DNA of 64,000 nt from DASRIA01 sp038203635 (GTDB lineage Bacteria > Actinomycetota > Thermoleophilia > Solirubrobacterales > JBBDJG01), in assembly GCA_038203635.1 (NCBI GenBank), contig JBBRDT010000003.1, forward strand, positions 1 through 64,000, written 5' to 3'. A program made the translations under genes and the position numbers. Below are positions 34,935 to 43,017 of this stretch, in pieces. The notes under the pieces are model-generated. The model saw nothing but the letters and a program-made list of their open reading frames with translations. It was not told the origin of the DNA and did not search any database. How positions within the stretch are numbered: the stretch's first letter is position 1; each line of letters starts with the position of its first letter.

Positions 34935-35645
34935 TCAGAAGCCGAGGTAGGTCTGCTGGACCGCCTGCTCCTCCTTCATCTGCTTCGCCTCCCCGGACAG
35001 GACGATGCAGCCCGCCTCGAGCACGTACGCGTAGTCGGCGAGACCGAGCGCCAGCCTGGCGTTCTGCTCGACGAGCAGCACGGTCATCCCCTCCTCGCCT
35101 GCGATCGTGCCGAGGATCCCAAAGACCTCCTTGGTGAGCACCGGCGCGAGTCCGAGCGAAGGCTCGTCGAGCATCAGCAGCCGCGGCCGCAGCATCAGGC
35201 CCCGCGCGACCGCGAGCATCTGCTGCTCGCCGCCGCTCAGGTTCCCGGCCCGCTGGCGCCGGCGCTCGGCGAGTTGCGGGAAGTACTCGAAGCAGCGCTC
35301 CATGTCTTGCCGCATGCCCTCGCCGTCGCGGCGGCGGTAGCCGCCGATCCGCAAGTTGTCCTCCACCGTGAGCTCCGCGAAGGTGCCCCGGCCCTCGGGC
35401 ACGTGCGCGATCCCCATGCGGGCGACCCGTTCAGGGCTCGCGCCCGCGATGCTCTTGCCGGCGAACGTCACCCGCCCGCGCTGTCGTAACACGCCGGACA
35501 CGGCCTTCAGCGTGGTCGTCTTGCCGGCGCCGTTCGGTCCAAAGATCGCCGCGACCTGCCCCTCCTCCACCGCGAAGGACACGCCGCGGAGCACGGTCAC
35601 GTCGCCGTAGCCGGCCTCGAGGTCGCTGACCTCGAGCAGGCTCAC
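34935..35645 (-). CDS. livF: Branched-chain amino acid ABC transporter ATP-binding protein LivF
   Basis: 236 residues from GTG 35645, which overlaps the livG stop by 4 bases (GTGA). Walker A FGPNGAGKTTTLKAVSG, Q-loop region MGIAHVPEGRGTFAELTVED, signature NLSGGEQQMLAVARGLM, Walker B RLLMLDEPSLGL and switch His replaced in LLVEQNARLALGLADYAYVL, as in LivF. A cytoplasmic ATPase subunit that works with LivG. Confidence 0.94.
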   Translation of the reverse strand: MSLLEVSDLEAGYGDVTVLRGVSFAVEEGQVAAIFGPNGAGKTTTLKAVSGVLRQRGRVTFAGKSIAGASPERVARMGIAHVPEGRGTFAELTVEDNLRIGGYRRRDGEGMRQDMERCFEYFPQLAERRRQRAGNLSGGEQQMLAVARGLMLRPRLLMLDEPSLGLAPVLTKEVFGILGTIAGEEGMTVLLVEQNARLALGLADYAYVLEAGCIVLSGEAKQMKEEQAVQQTYLGF

Positions 35646-36406
35646 TCGTCCGCTCCGAGGTAGGCCTCGATCACCGCCGGGTTGCCCTGGACCTCGCTCG
35701 GCGGTCCATCCGCGATCTTGCGCCCGAAGTCGAGCACCACGACCCTCTCGCAGACGCGCATGACCATCCCCATGTGGTGCTCCACGAGCAGCACGGTCAG
35801 GTCGAAGTCGTCGCGCAGCCCTACGATCAACTCGCGAAGCTCGTCGACCTCGCCGTGGGTGAGCCCGCTTGCCGGCTCGTCCAGCATCAGCACGCGCGGG
35901 CGCTGGCAGAGGGCGCGGGCCAGCTCGATCCTCTTCAAGGTCCCGTATGGAAGGCCGGACGCGGGCCGGTCGGCGAGCGATGCGAGCTCGAGCCGCTCCA
36001 GGATCTCGTCGGCCTCCTCGTGGAGCGTCCGCTCTTCGGCCCGCACGCCAGGCAGCCCGAGCGCCGATGTCAGGATGCTCGCGCGCGCACGATGGTGGGC
36101 GCCGAGCAGCACGTTGTCGCGCACGCTCCTCCCGTGGAGGAGGGCAAGGTTCTGGAACGTCCGGGCGATCCCGAGCCCGGCGATCTCGTGCGGCTTTCGC
36201 TGCAGGAGGTCCTCGCCGTCGCAGAGGATCTCGCCCGAGTCGGGCGTGTACAGGCGGCTGATGCAGTTGAAGAGGGTGGTCTTGCCGGCTCCGTTCGGGC
36301 CGATCAGCCCGCACACCTCACCGTCGGCCACCGCGAAGCTGGGCCCGTCCAGCGCCACGACGCCGCCAAAACGAACGACAACATTCTCGATCTCGAGCGT
36401 GCTCAA
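35642..36406 (-). CDS. livG: Branched-chain amino acid ABC transporter ATP-binding protein LivG
   Basis: 254 residues from TTG 36406, with AGGGAG 6 bases upstream; a longer in-frame start at 36499 adds residues without family similarity. Walker A IGPNGAGKTTLFNCIS, LivG-type GLGIARTFQNLALLHGRSVR, signature GLPYGTLKRIELARALCQRP (variant of LSYGxQ), Walker B RVLMLDEPASGLTHGEVDEL, switch LLVEHHMGMVMRVCERVVVL. First gene of the operon livG-livF-livH-livM-livK. Confidence 0.93.
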   Translation of the reverse strand: MSTLEIENVVVRFGGVVALDGPSFAVADGEVCGLIGPNGAGKTTLFNCISRLYTPDSGEILCDGEDLLQRKPHEIAGLGIARTFQNLALLHGRSVRDNVLLGAHHRARASILTSALGLPGVRAEERTLHEEADEILERLELASLADRPASGLPYGTLKRIELARALCQRPRVLMLDEPASGLTHGEVDELRELIVGLRDDFDLTVLLVEHHMGMVMRVCERVVVLDFGRKIADGPPSEVQGNPAVIEAYLGADE

Positions 36407-36481
36407 ACCCGGCTCCCTCTCCTCCCGGCCTGGCCGATTCGCAAGCGTATCTGGTTGATCCCCCCGAGCACCGGCGGCTAA

Positions 36482-36714
36482 GCGGTTCTGGAACATCACA
36501 TGCTGCTGTGCTCGGCGCAGGCGAATCTCTTCGCACTGGGTGGAGACAGCGGCTCGCCGGTCTTCACTCCCAGCGGTTCGGACGCGAAGCTCCGCGGAAT
36601 CCTCTGGGGAGGCAACAACCTGGGTGGGGTGAGCTATTTCAGCCCCATCAGCAGCATCCAGCGGTCCACCGAGCTGGGCAGATCAGCGTCTGCGCCTCCG
36701 GGTTTTCGTGCTAG
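36482..36714 (+). pseudogene. 3' remnant of a trypsin-like (S1) serine peptidase
   Basis: An in-frame stop (TAA at 36479-36481) precedes a frame reading MLLCSAQANLFALGGDSGSP and VFTPSGS, then LRGILWGGNN and YFSPISSIQRSTELG. GGDSGSPV is the catalytic Ser motif of S1 peptidases, and the rest fits their C-terminal end. After STELG, restoring one lost base near 36678 gives GQISVCASGFSC followed by TAG at 36712, a typical end. The His and Asp catalytic parts and the signal peptide are missing. It lies between livG and a secreted protein gene, 2 bases from that gene's stop. Confidence 0.65.
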
Positions 36715-36715
36715 C

Positions 36716-38314
36716 TCAGGAGCGGCGGAAGCTCACCTTCTGCGCGGCGTTGTCGCCGAAGCTCGAGCGCGCCTGGATGTCGACCTGGAGCGTCTGGCCG
36801 GAAGACCATGTGACGGCCGCCCCGGCGAGACACTGCGTCAGGTTGACCGCGAAGGTCAGTGTGTTGGCGGGTACGGCCGGCCGGTCCACTGATGAGTCCT
36901 CGACGCCGTCGCCGCCCACCTTCAGGTTCGGGTCGGTGGTGGAGTACGTAGAGGCGGCGCAGTTGCCGGGGCCGCGGGCACCGGGCGTGCCCGGACCGCC
37001 CGCGACGGGAGCGTTGGGCACGTCCGCCGTGTATTTCAGGCGGCCGATGTCGACCCAATCCGCGCCCTCGCCGGAGCCGGGGATCGCCTTGCGCTGCGGC
37101 CGCCAGAAGGTCATGGCCACGATCACGTCGCCGGTCGCGGAAACCGGGATCGGGTTCGCGGCCGTGCCGGCCCCGCCGGCGGGCACCGGGTACGTGACCG
37201 TGCCGGCCGTCGCTCCCTCAGTCCAGCTCTTCAGCGCGGGTGTGGTCGAGAAGACGTAGTTCAGGATGCCCGGGATCTCGGTCTCCGCGCCGCCGCGGCG
37301 CACCCGCTCGACGAACGCGTCGCCGGAGCCGATCTCGCCGGCCTTCGCGCCGGTGAGGAGCTGGAAGTCGCCGGTCGAGCCGGCTTCCAGCAGGCCGAAC
37401 CCGTCGCCGTCGGAGTCGAATGCGTCCGGGAAGGCTTTCGCGGGGCCAGGATTGCCGCCGTTGCCCATGGCGATGCCGGTGCCGCCCTTCGAGCAGTACG
37501 ACAGGCCGCCGCAGTCCAGTTCGGCCTCGCCGGAGGCGACCTGGATCGCGAGCGTCTGGGACCTGGACATCACCGCGTCGATCTGCGCGTCGGTGACCGC
37601 GCCGGCGTTCGCGTTCAGCGACTCGCTGAGGTCCAGCTTCAAGTTGGAGAACATGCCGAAGCGCTCCGCGGCGGGCGGTGCGCCGCCCGGGGGGTTTTGG
37701 CCGGGCGGCACCGGCGGAGGCGGTTCCGCGCTGATGCGCGCGCCTGTGGCGTTGCGCGTCTCGACGTTGTCGAGTACCAGGTCGCCGTCGTCGTCAACGT
37801 CAAACGCGCCCGGCAAGCCGTCACCGTCGTGATCGCGCCCCTGGCCGGCGGCGCCTGCCGTCTTGGCCTTGACGCGCCCGAACAGGCCCGCGCCGACGGG
37901 TACTCCCTGCTTCGCCCGCGCGGTGCGGGAGCGGTCGACGAAGCGCTTTGACAGCTTGCGCGTGGGCTTCGCGTAGCCCTTGCGGATCTTCACCACGCCG
38001 AGCTTCGCGCCCGCTTTCACGCCCACGATCGCGCGCTTCTTGCCCTTGGCGCCGACCACGATGGGACCGGCGTAGACGCCATTCGGCGAGCGCAGGTGGA
38101 GCGTCACCTTCTTCGCGGGCGGAGTCACCCTGAAGTTCCTTCCCTTCGCCGCGGTGGCGTGTGCCTTGCCGTTGGAAGCGAGTGCGATGACGGTGTAGCC
38201 GGGCTTCGAGAGCTTGCCGCTGATCGCCTTCGGCGCGGCCGGTGCGGGTGCCGCGCCGGCGAAAAAGACGAATGCGGCGGCGATCAGTGGGGTGAAGAGC
38301 TTGGAAGGTGTCAT
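36716..38314 (-). CDS. Secreted protein with calcium-binding (thrombospondin type 3-like) Asp repeats
   Basis: 532 residues. ATG 38314 starts a signal peptide (MTPSKLFTPLIAAAFVFFAG, cleavage near APA). Residues about 30-110 are a basic beta-rich region. Asp-rich motifs GRDHDGDGLPGAFDVDDDGD (about 160) and DAFDSDGDGFGLLEAG (about 310) match calcium-binding DxDxDG loops. The C-terminal half is Gly-rich with Cys pairs (LDCGGLSYC; NCAAS...TQC). No catalytic motif is seen. A role at the cell surface or in adhesion is an inference. Divergent from the methyltransferase at 38385. Confidence 0.7.
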   Translation of the reverse strand: MTPSKLFTPLIAAAFVFFAGAAPAPAAPKAISGKLSKPGYTVIALASNGKAHATAAKGRNFRVTPPAKKVTLHLRSPNGVYAGPIVVGAKGKKRAIVGVKAGAKLGVVKIRKGYAKPTRKLSKRFVDRSRTARAKQGVPVGAGLFGRVKAKTAGAAGQGRDHDGDGLPGAFDVDDDGDLVLDNVETRNATGARISAEPPPPVPPGQNPPGGAPPAAERFGMFSNLKLDLSESLNANAGAVTDAQIDAVMSRSQTLAIQVASGEAELDCGGLSYCSKGGTGIAMGNGGNPGPAKAFPDAFDSDGDGFGLLEAGSTGDFQLLTGAKAGEIGSGDAFVERVRRGGAETEIPGILNYVFSTTPALKSWTEGATAGTVTYPVPAGGAGTAANPIPVSATGDVIVAMTFWRPQRKAIPGSGEGADWVDIGRLKYTADVPNAPVAGGPGTPGARGPGNCAASTYSTTDPNLKVGGDGVEDSSVDRPAVPANTLTFAVNLTQCLAGAAVTWSSGQTLQVDIQARSSFGDNAAQKVSFRRS

Positions 38315-38384
38315 TCCCCTTTCATCGGCAGGTGTGATCAAGGGCTCGATCCGCCAGATGGGGCGGGAGACGTACGCTGCCGCG

Positions 38385-39155
38385 ATGAGCGAGCCTCCCG
38401 ACTACGTGCTGCGCAACCGGAAGCAATGGAACGGCTGGGCAAAGGAGTACGAGGAGCCCGGCCGGCGCAACTGGGCCCAGGACGAACCCACGTGGGGGAT
38501 CTGGGGCGTGCCGGAGTCCCAGGTCGGCATGCTTCCTCCCGAGCTCGCGGGACTGGACGCGATCGAGCTTGGCTGCGGGACCGCATATGTCTCCGCGTGG
38601 CTCGCCCGCCGGGGAGCGCGACCCGTCGGGATCGACAACTCCGAGGCTCAGCTGGCGACCGCGCGCGAGTTCCAGCAGGAGTTCGGGATCGAGTTCCCGC
38701 TGCTGCACGGCAACGCCGAAGAGGTGCCGTTCCCGGACGGCAGCTTCGACCTCGCCATCTCGGAATACGGCGCGAGCATCTGGTGCGATCCGTACCGCTG
38801 GATCCCGGAGGCGGCGCGGCTGCTGCGGCCGGGGGGACAGCTCGTGTTCCTGGTGAACGGCGTCCTGCTGGCGCTCTGCTTCCCCGACGATGACGAAGCG
38901 CCCGCGGCGGACCGTCTGCTGCGGCCCTACTTCGGGCTGCACCGGCTGGAGTGGGCGGATGACGACTCGGTCGAGTTCCACCTACCGCACGGAGAGATGA
39001 TCGCCCTGCTGCGCGACACGGGGTTCGAGGTCGAAGGGCTGACCGAGATCAGGCCGCCCGAGGACTCCGAGACCCGTTATCCCTTCGTGAGCCTGGAGTG
39101 GGCGCGACGCTGGCCGTGCGAAGAGGTGTGGAAGGCTCGGAGAATCATTTGTTAG
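38385..39155 (+). CDS. Class I SAM-dependent methyltransferase
   Basis: 256 residues. SAM motif I is AIELGCGTAYVSAWLARRGA, followed by VGIDNSEAQLATAREFQ (acidic ribose-binding residue) and GNAEEVPFPDGSFDLAISEY, then RLLRPGGQLVFLVNG. It is a typical small-molecule methyltransferase; the substrate is unknown. ATG at 38385 is used; ATG at 38358 is an in-frame alternative. Its stop codon overlaps the MarR operator of the next gene. Confidence 0.85.
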   Translation: MSEPPDYVLRNRKQWNGWAKEYEEPGRRNWAQDEPTWGIWGVPESQVGMLPPELAGLDAIELGCGTAYVSAWLARRGARPVGIDNSEAQLATAREFQQEFGIEFPLLHGNAEEVPFPDGSFDLAISEYGASIWCDPYRWIPEAARLLRPGGQLVFLVNGVLLALCFPDDDEAPAADRLLRPYFGLHRLEWADDDSVEFHLPHGEMIALLRDTGFEVEGLTEIRPPEDSETRYPFVSLEWARRWPCEEVWKARRIIC

Positions 39156-39164
39156 CCTGCTAAC
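39151..39164. promoter_or_regulatory. Palindromic MarR-type operator
   Basis: GTTAGC-CT-GCTAAC, a perfect 6-bp dyad, ends 2 bases before the ATG of the marR-type gene at 39167. Position and sequence (TTAGC/GCTAA core) fit known MarR boxes. Binding would block transcription or translation start of the regulator and its two pumps. Confidence 0.7.
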
Positions 39165-39166
39165 TA

Positions 39167-39637
39167 ATGGCTACCTCATCCAGGGTCGACGGCGGTGAAG
39201 TCGAAGCCTTCACGGCCGGCCTCGACGACTTCCTGCGCGCGCTGCGTACCGCACGCGGCCGCTTCAACCGCGCCCCGCTCGTGCCCGAGCTGAGCGCCTC
39301 GCAGTTCCATCTGCTCGAACCGCTGGCGACCAGCCCCGGCCAGCTGCCCATGTGCGCGCTGGCCGACGCGGCCGCGGTCGCCCCGCCGACGGCGAGCCGG
39401 ATGCTCGACGGTCTCGTCAAACGCGGTCTCGCAGAGCGCATGCGCTCCGAGGAGGGAGACCGCCGCCGCGTCGAGATCAGGCTCACGGCCGAGGGTCGCA
39501 GGCTCGTCGCGGCCAAGCGGATGCGCATCGCTCAGGCTCGCGAGCAGGTCTTCGACCGGCTGTCGCCCGGCGAGCGCCGCGCGGCTGCGCGGCTGCTGCA
39601 CTCCCTCGCCGCCGCCATCGACGATCTGCACCCGTGA
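39167..39637 (+). CDS. MarR-family transcriptional regulator
   Basis: 156 residues. The winged helix-turn-helix includes LSASQFHLLEPLATSPGQLP, CALADAAAVAPPTASRMLDG and LVKRGLAERMRSEEGDRRRV; the DRRRV wing and the LTAEGRRLVAAKRMRI helix are classical. It probably responds to an aromatic or lipophilic compound. It heads an overlapping operon with two exporters: its TGA overlaps the first transporter's GTG by 4 bases. Confidence 0.92.
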   Translation: MATSSRVDGGEVEAFTAGLDDFLRALRTARGRFNRAPLVPELSASQFHLLEPLATSPGQLPMCALADAAAVAPPTASRMLDGLVKRGLAERMRSEEGDRRRVEIRLTAEGRRLVAAKRMRIAQAREQVFDRLSPGERRAAARLLHSLAAAIDDLHP

Positions 39638-41070
39638 CGCCGGCCCCGAGTCCCGACATCGCCCGCGCGAATCCGAACCGCACCCTCGGCATCCTGGTGC
39701 TCGGCGCGATCGCCTATGCGCTCGCCCAGACGATGATCATCCCGGCGCTGCCGGCGATCCAGCACGATCTCGGCGCCTCGCAGGAGGCCGCCACGTGGCT
39801 GCTCACCGCCTTCCTGCTGACGTCGAGCGTCTCCACGCCGTTGCTCGGCCGCCTCGGCGACATGTACGGCAAGGAGAAGGTCCTGCTGGCTGCGCTCGGC
39901 GTCTTCGCGTTCGGCTCTTTTGTCTGTGCGATCGGGGGTTCGATCGGCGTGCTGATCCTGGGCCGGGCCATCCAGGGCACCGCCGGGGCGATCTTCCCGC
40001 TCGCCTTCGGGATCATCCGCGACGAGTTCCCGCCCGAGCGCGTGGCGACCTCCATCGGCCTCATCTCCGCGACCTTCGGCATCGGAGGCGGACTGGGGCT
40101 CGTGATGGCCGGCGTGATCGTCGACCACCTCTCCATCCAGTGGATCTTCTGGTCCTCGGTGCTGGTGACCACCATCGCCGCATGGGCGACGTGGCGCTTC
40201 GTGCCGGAGTCGCCGGTGCGCGTGAAGGCGAAGATCGACTGGCTCGGAGCCGCGCTGCTGTCGCTCGCGCTCGGATCGCTCCTGCTCGGCGTCTCGCAGG
40301 GCAACGCGTGGGGCTGGGACTCAGGCGGCGTGCTCGGCCTGTTCGCGGCCGCCGCGATCCTCGGCACCGTGTTCATCGCCGTCGAGCGCCGGGTGCCCGA
40401 GCCGATGGTCGACATGCAGATGATGTCGCGGCGCCCGGTGTGGTCGACCAATCTCACGGCGTTCATGATCGGCTTCGCGATGTTCGGCTCCTACGTGCTG
40501 ATCCCGCAGCTGGTCGAGCTGCCGGCGGTCACCGGATACGGCTTCGCGAAGACGACCACCGTCGCGGGCGCGGTGTTGCTGCCGAGCGCCCTCGTCATGC
40601 TCGGGGCGGGTCCGCTCTCGGGCTGGCTCGGCCTGCGCTTCGGCTCACGCCTGCCGCTCGCGCTCGGCGCCGCCTTCGCGGCACTCGCCTATGTGGAGCT
40701 CGCGCTCTTCCACGAGACCTTGGCCGAGATCGCAGTCGGGGGCCTCCTTGTCGGGATCGGCATCGGCCTTGCCTTTGCGGCGATGGCAAACCTCGTGGTC
40801 GAGGCCGTCCGGCCCGACCAGACGGGTGTCGCGACGGGGATCAACACGATCATGCGCTCGATCGGCGGATCGGTCGGAGCGCAGATCGCCGCGGCGATCC
40901 TCGCGGGCAACCAGATCCTCGGGGGCCGCTATCCGGCCGAGAGCGGTTTCACGGATGCCTTCGTGATGAGCGCCGTCGCGGCAGTCATCGCTCTGGCGGT
41001 CACGTCGATCATCCCGCGCAGCGCCCCTCATCGCTTCCCTGTCGCGAAGCCGGTCGGCTCCGAAGCCTGA
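39634..41070 (+). CDS. DHA2-family MFS exporter (first of a tandem pair)
   Basis: 478 residues from GTG 39634, overlapping the marR-type stop. Segments: LGILVLGAIAYALAQTMIIP, motif A region PLLGRLGDMYGKEKVL, motif B ILGRAIQGTAGAIFPLAFG, and motif C-like ATFGIGGGLGLVMAGVIVD. The conserved first-helix Asp of DHA2 pumps is absent (AQTMIIPALPA), so it is of the other EmrB-like subgroup. Probably drug or metabolite export, controlled by the adjacent MarR protein. Confidence 0.88.
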   Translation: MTPAPSPDIARANPNRTLGILVLGAIAYALAQTMIIPALPAIQHDLGASQEAATWLLTAFLLTSSVSTPLLGRLGDMYGKEKVLLAALGVFAFGSFVCAIGGSIGVLILGRAIQGTAGAIFPLAFGIIRDEFPPERVATSIGLISATFGIGGGLGLVMAGVIVDHLSIQWIFWSSVLVTTIAAWATWRFVPESPVRVKAKIDWLGAALLSLALGSLLLGVSQGNAWGWDSGGVLGLFAAAAILGTVFIAVERRVPEPMVDMQMMSRRPVWSTNLTAFMIGFAMFGSYVLIPQLVELPAVTGYGFAKTTTVAGAVLLPSALVMLGAGPLSGWLGLRFGSRLPLALGAAFAALAYVELALFHETLAEIAVGGLLVGIGIGLAFAAMANLVVEAVRPDQTGVATGINTIMRSIGGSVGAQIAAAILAGNQILGGRYPAESGFTDAFVMSAVAAVIALAVTSIIPRSAPHRFPVAKPVGSEA

Positions 41071-42611
41071 TGGGAGCCGGCCTTCCCCGCGACGTCCGCC
41101 GCATCGCGGTGGTCGTGATCATCGGCGCAGTCATGTCGATCCTCGACACGACGATCGTGAACGTGGCGCTCGAGACCCTGCGGATCGAGCTGGAGGCGCC
41201 GCTCTCGACCATTCAGTGGGTGAGCACCGGGTATCTGCTCGCGCTCGCGACGGCGATCCCGCTGACCGGCTGGGCCGCCGAGCGATTCGGTCCCAAGCGG
41301 GTGTGGATGACCGTCGTCGCAGCCTTCGTCGTGACCAGCGGCCTGTGCGGTCTGGCGTGGAACGTCGAGTCGCTGATCGGCTTCCGCGTGCTCCAGGGCT
41401 TTGCCGGCGGCATGATCATGCCGATCGGGATGATCACGCTGGCGCAGGCCGCCGGCCCTGGTCGCATCGGCCGCGTGATGAGCATCGTCGGCGTGCCGAT
41501 GCTGCTCGCCCCGGTGCTCGGTCCGGTCATCGGCGGCGCGATCGTGCAGAGCCTGTCGTGGCGCTGGATCTTCTTGGTGAACCTGCCGGTCGGGATCGCC
41601 GGACTGCTGCTGGCGCGGCGCCTGCTTCCGCCCGGTCGCGCCGTCGGCCGTGCCGCGGCAGACGGACGCGAGAACCCGGTGCTGGACTGGCGCGGGCTTG
41701 CGCTGCTCTCCCCGGGGGTCGGCGCGATCGTCTTCGGGATCTCGGAGTACGGGGCGCATCGCACGTTGTCCGTGGTGAGCGCGTGGCTGCCGCTCGTCAT
41801 CGGGCTGCTCGCCGTCCTCGGATTCGTCGTCTACGGCCCGCGCACGCGTTACCCGATCGTCGATGTCGGCCTGTTTCGGTCGGGCGGCTTCGCAGCCGCA
41901 GCGGCGACGGTGTTCCTCACCGGCATCGCCCTCTTCGGATCGATGATCCTGCTGCCGCTCTACTACCAGATCGCGCGCGGGGAATCGCCTCTGATCGCGG
42001 GCCTGCTGGTTGCTCCCCAAGGCCTCGGCGCCGTGATCGGGATGAGCCTGGGCGGCCGCGCGACCGACCGCTACGGAGGGGGCAGAGTGGCCATCGTGGG
42101 CCTGCTCTTCCTGATCGCCGGCACCGCGATCTTCACGCAGGTCGATGCGACCACGTCGTACTGGCTGGTCGGGGGTGCGCTGGTGCTGCGCGGCATCGGG
42201 CTCGGCGGCGCGCTGATGCCGGCGATGGCCGCGGCGTACGCGACCTTGAAGCGCAATCAGGTCCCGCGGGCGACCCCGGCGCTGAATGTGCTCCAACGAG
42301 TCGGGGGGTCGATCGGCGCCGCGCTGCTCATCGTGATTCTGCAGAACCGGATCATCTCGTCGCTGGGCGAAGGCGCACAGGGCGGAGTGTCGGGCGGGGC
42401 GCTTTCCAACGCCGCACGCGATCGCGTGGCCGAACCGCTCGCCGAGGCCTTTGCGCACACGTTCTGGTACGCCCTCGCCCTCTCTGTGGCAGCGCTGATC
42501 CCGGCCGTGATCCTGGCGTTGGAGGAGCGCAAGACGCGCCGGCGGTCGGCCGCCGAGACGGCGATCCCTGCCGATCACGAGACAGCCCGACCCGCGATCG
42601 TCGCGGTGTAG
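41070..42611 (+). CDS. DHA2-family MFS exporter (second of a tandem pair)
   Basis: 513 residues from ATG 41070 (TGATG overlap with the first transporter). Unlike its neighbour it has the classic D1 motif SILDTTIVNVALETL. Motif A: GWAAERFGPKRVWM; motif B: GFRVLQGFAGGMIMPIGM; motif C: VGVPMLLAPVLGPVIGGAIV, which is typical of antiporters. The two tandem pumps are of different subgroups and so are not a recent duplication. C-terminus charged (EERKTRRRSAAE). Confidence 0.9.
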   Translation: MGAGLPRDVRRIAVVVIIGAVMSILDTTIVNVALETLRIELEAPLSTIQWVSTGYLLALATAIPLTGWAAERFGPKRVWMTVVAAFVVTSGLCGLAWNVESLIGFRVLQGFAGGMIMPIGMITLAQAAGPGRIGRVMSIVGVPMLLAPVLGPVIGGAIVQSLSWRWIFLVNLPVGIAGLLLARRLLPPGRAVGRAAADGRENPVLDWRGLALLSPGVGAIVFGISEYGAHRTLSVVSAWLPLVIGLLAVLGFVVYGPRTRYPIVDVGLFRSGGFAAAAATVFLTGIALFGSMILLPLYYQIARGESPLIAGLLVAPQGLGAVIGMSLGGRATDRYGGGRVAIVGLLFLIAGTAIFTQVDATTSYWLVGGALVLRGIGLGGALMPAMAAAYATLKRNQVPRATPALNVLQRVGGSIGAALLIVILQNRIISSLGEGAQGGVSGGALSNAARDRVAEPLAEAFAHTFWYALALSVAALIPAVILALEERKTRRRSAAETAIPADHETARPAIVAV

Positions 42612-42727
42612 CTACGCCTGCTCGGATCGCGGCGTCGGTTGCACCGGGGTATCGTGCGCCTCTTGCCAGCGAGCACGTCACCGCGGCTCACGATCGCGGA
42701 TACATCGACCGCCCGGGCAGCATTAGC

Positions 42728-42874
42728 GTGGGAGCGGCGATCGCCATCGGCGCGGTGGCCGGGTTGGTGCTCGGCATCCTCGTCAGCGTGACCACCGACG
42801 TGCCGCTTGCGCCCGAGGCCGGGCTCGCACTCGGTGCGCTGATCGGCTGGCTTACGCGCCGCGACCGCGCATAG
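42728..42874 (+). CDS. Short hydrophobic protein, unknown
   Basis: 48 residues from GTG 42728. Two hydrophobic segments: VGAAIAIGAVAGLVLGILVS and LAPEAGLALGALIGWL, then a basic end TRRDRA. It resembles small glycine-zipper membrane proteins. No clear ribosome site lies before it, so it is uncertain whether it is expressed. Between the exporter gene and tRNA-Gln. Confidence 0.4.
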   Translation: MGAAIAIGAVAGLVLGILVSVTTDVPLAPEAGLALGALIGWLTRRDRA

Positions 42875-42914
42875 GGAAAGGCCGGTTGGCGAGGGAACCG
42901 GGGGCGGAACGAGG

Positions 42915-42985
42915 CTGCGGAGCAGGGGATCGAACCCCGACCTCCAGGACCAAAACCTGGCGTCCTACCGTTAGACCACTCCGCA
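42915..42985 (-). tRNA. tRNA-Gln (anticodon TTG)
   Basis: Acceptor stem TGCGGAG / CTCCGCA, anticodon stem CCAGG/CCTGG around loop TTTTGGT (anticodon TTG at 42953-42951), T arm CGGGG-TTCGATC-CCCG. Discriminator base G, as expected for Gln. The 3' CCA is not encoded. Bases downstream of the gene do not show a strong terminator. Confidence 0.95.
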
Positions 42986-43017
42986 TCGAGTACCGGGAGG
43001 TTAGCCCCAGCCGTCGG

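Noticed and set aside
36500..36892. A 130-codon open frame running from the peptidase remnant into the opposite-strand secreted gene
   Set aside because: Only the first 65 codons resemble a peptidase; the rest is antisense to a real gene. It is described as a pseudogene fragment.
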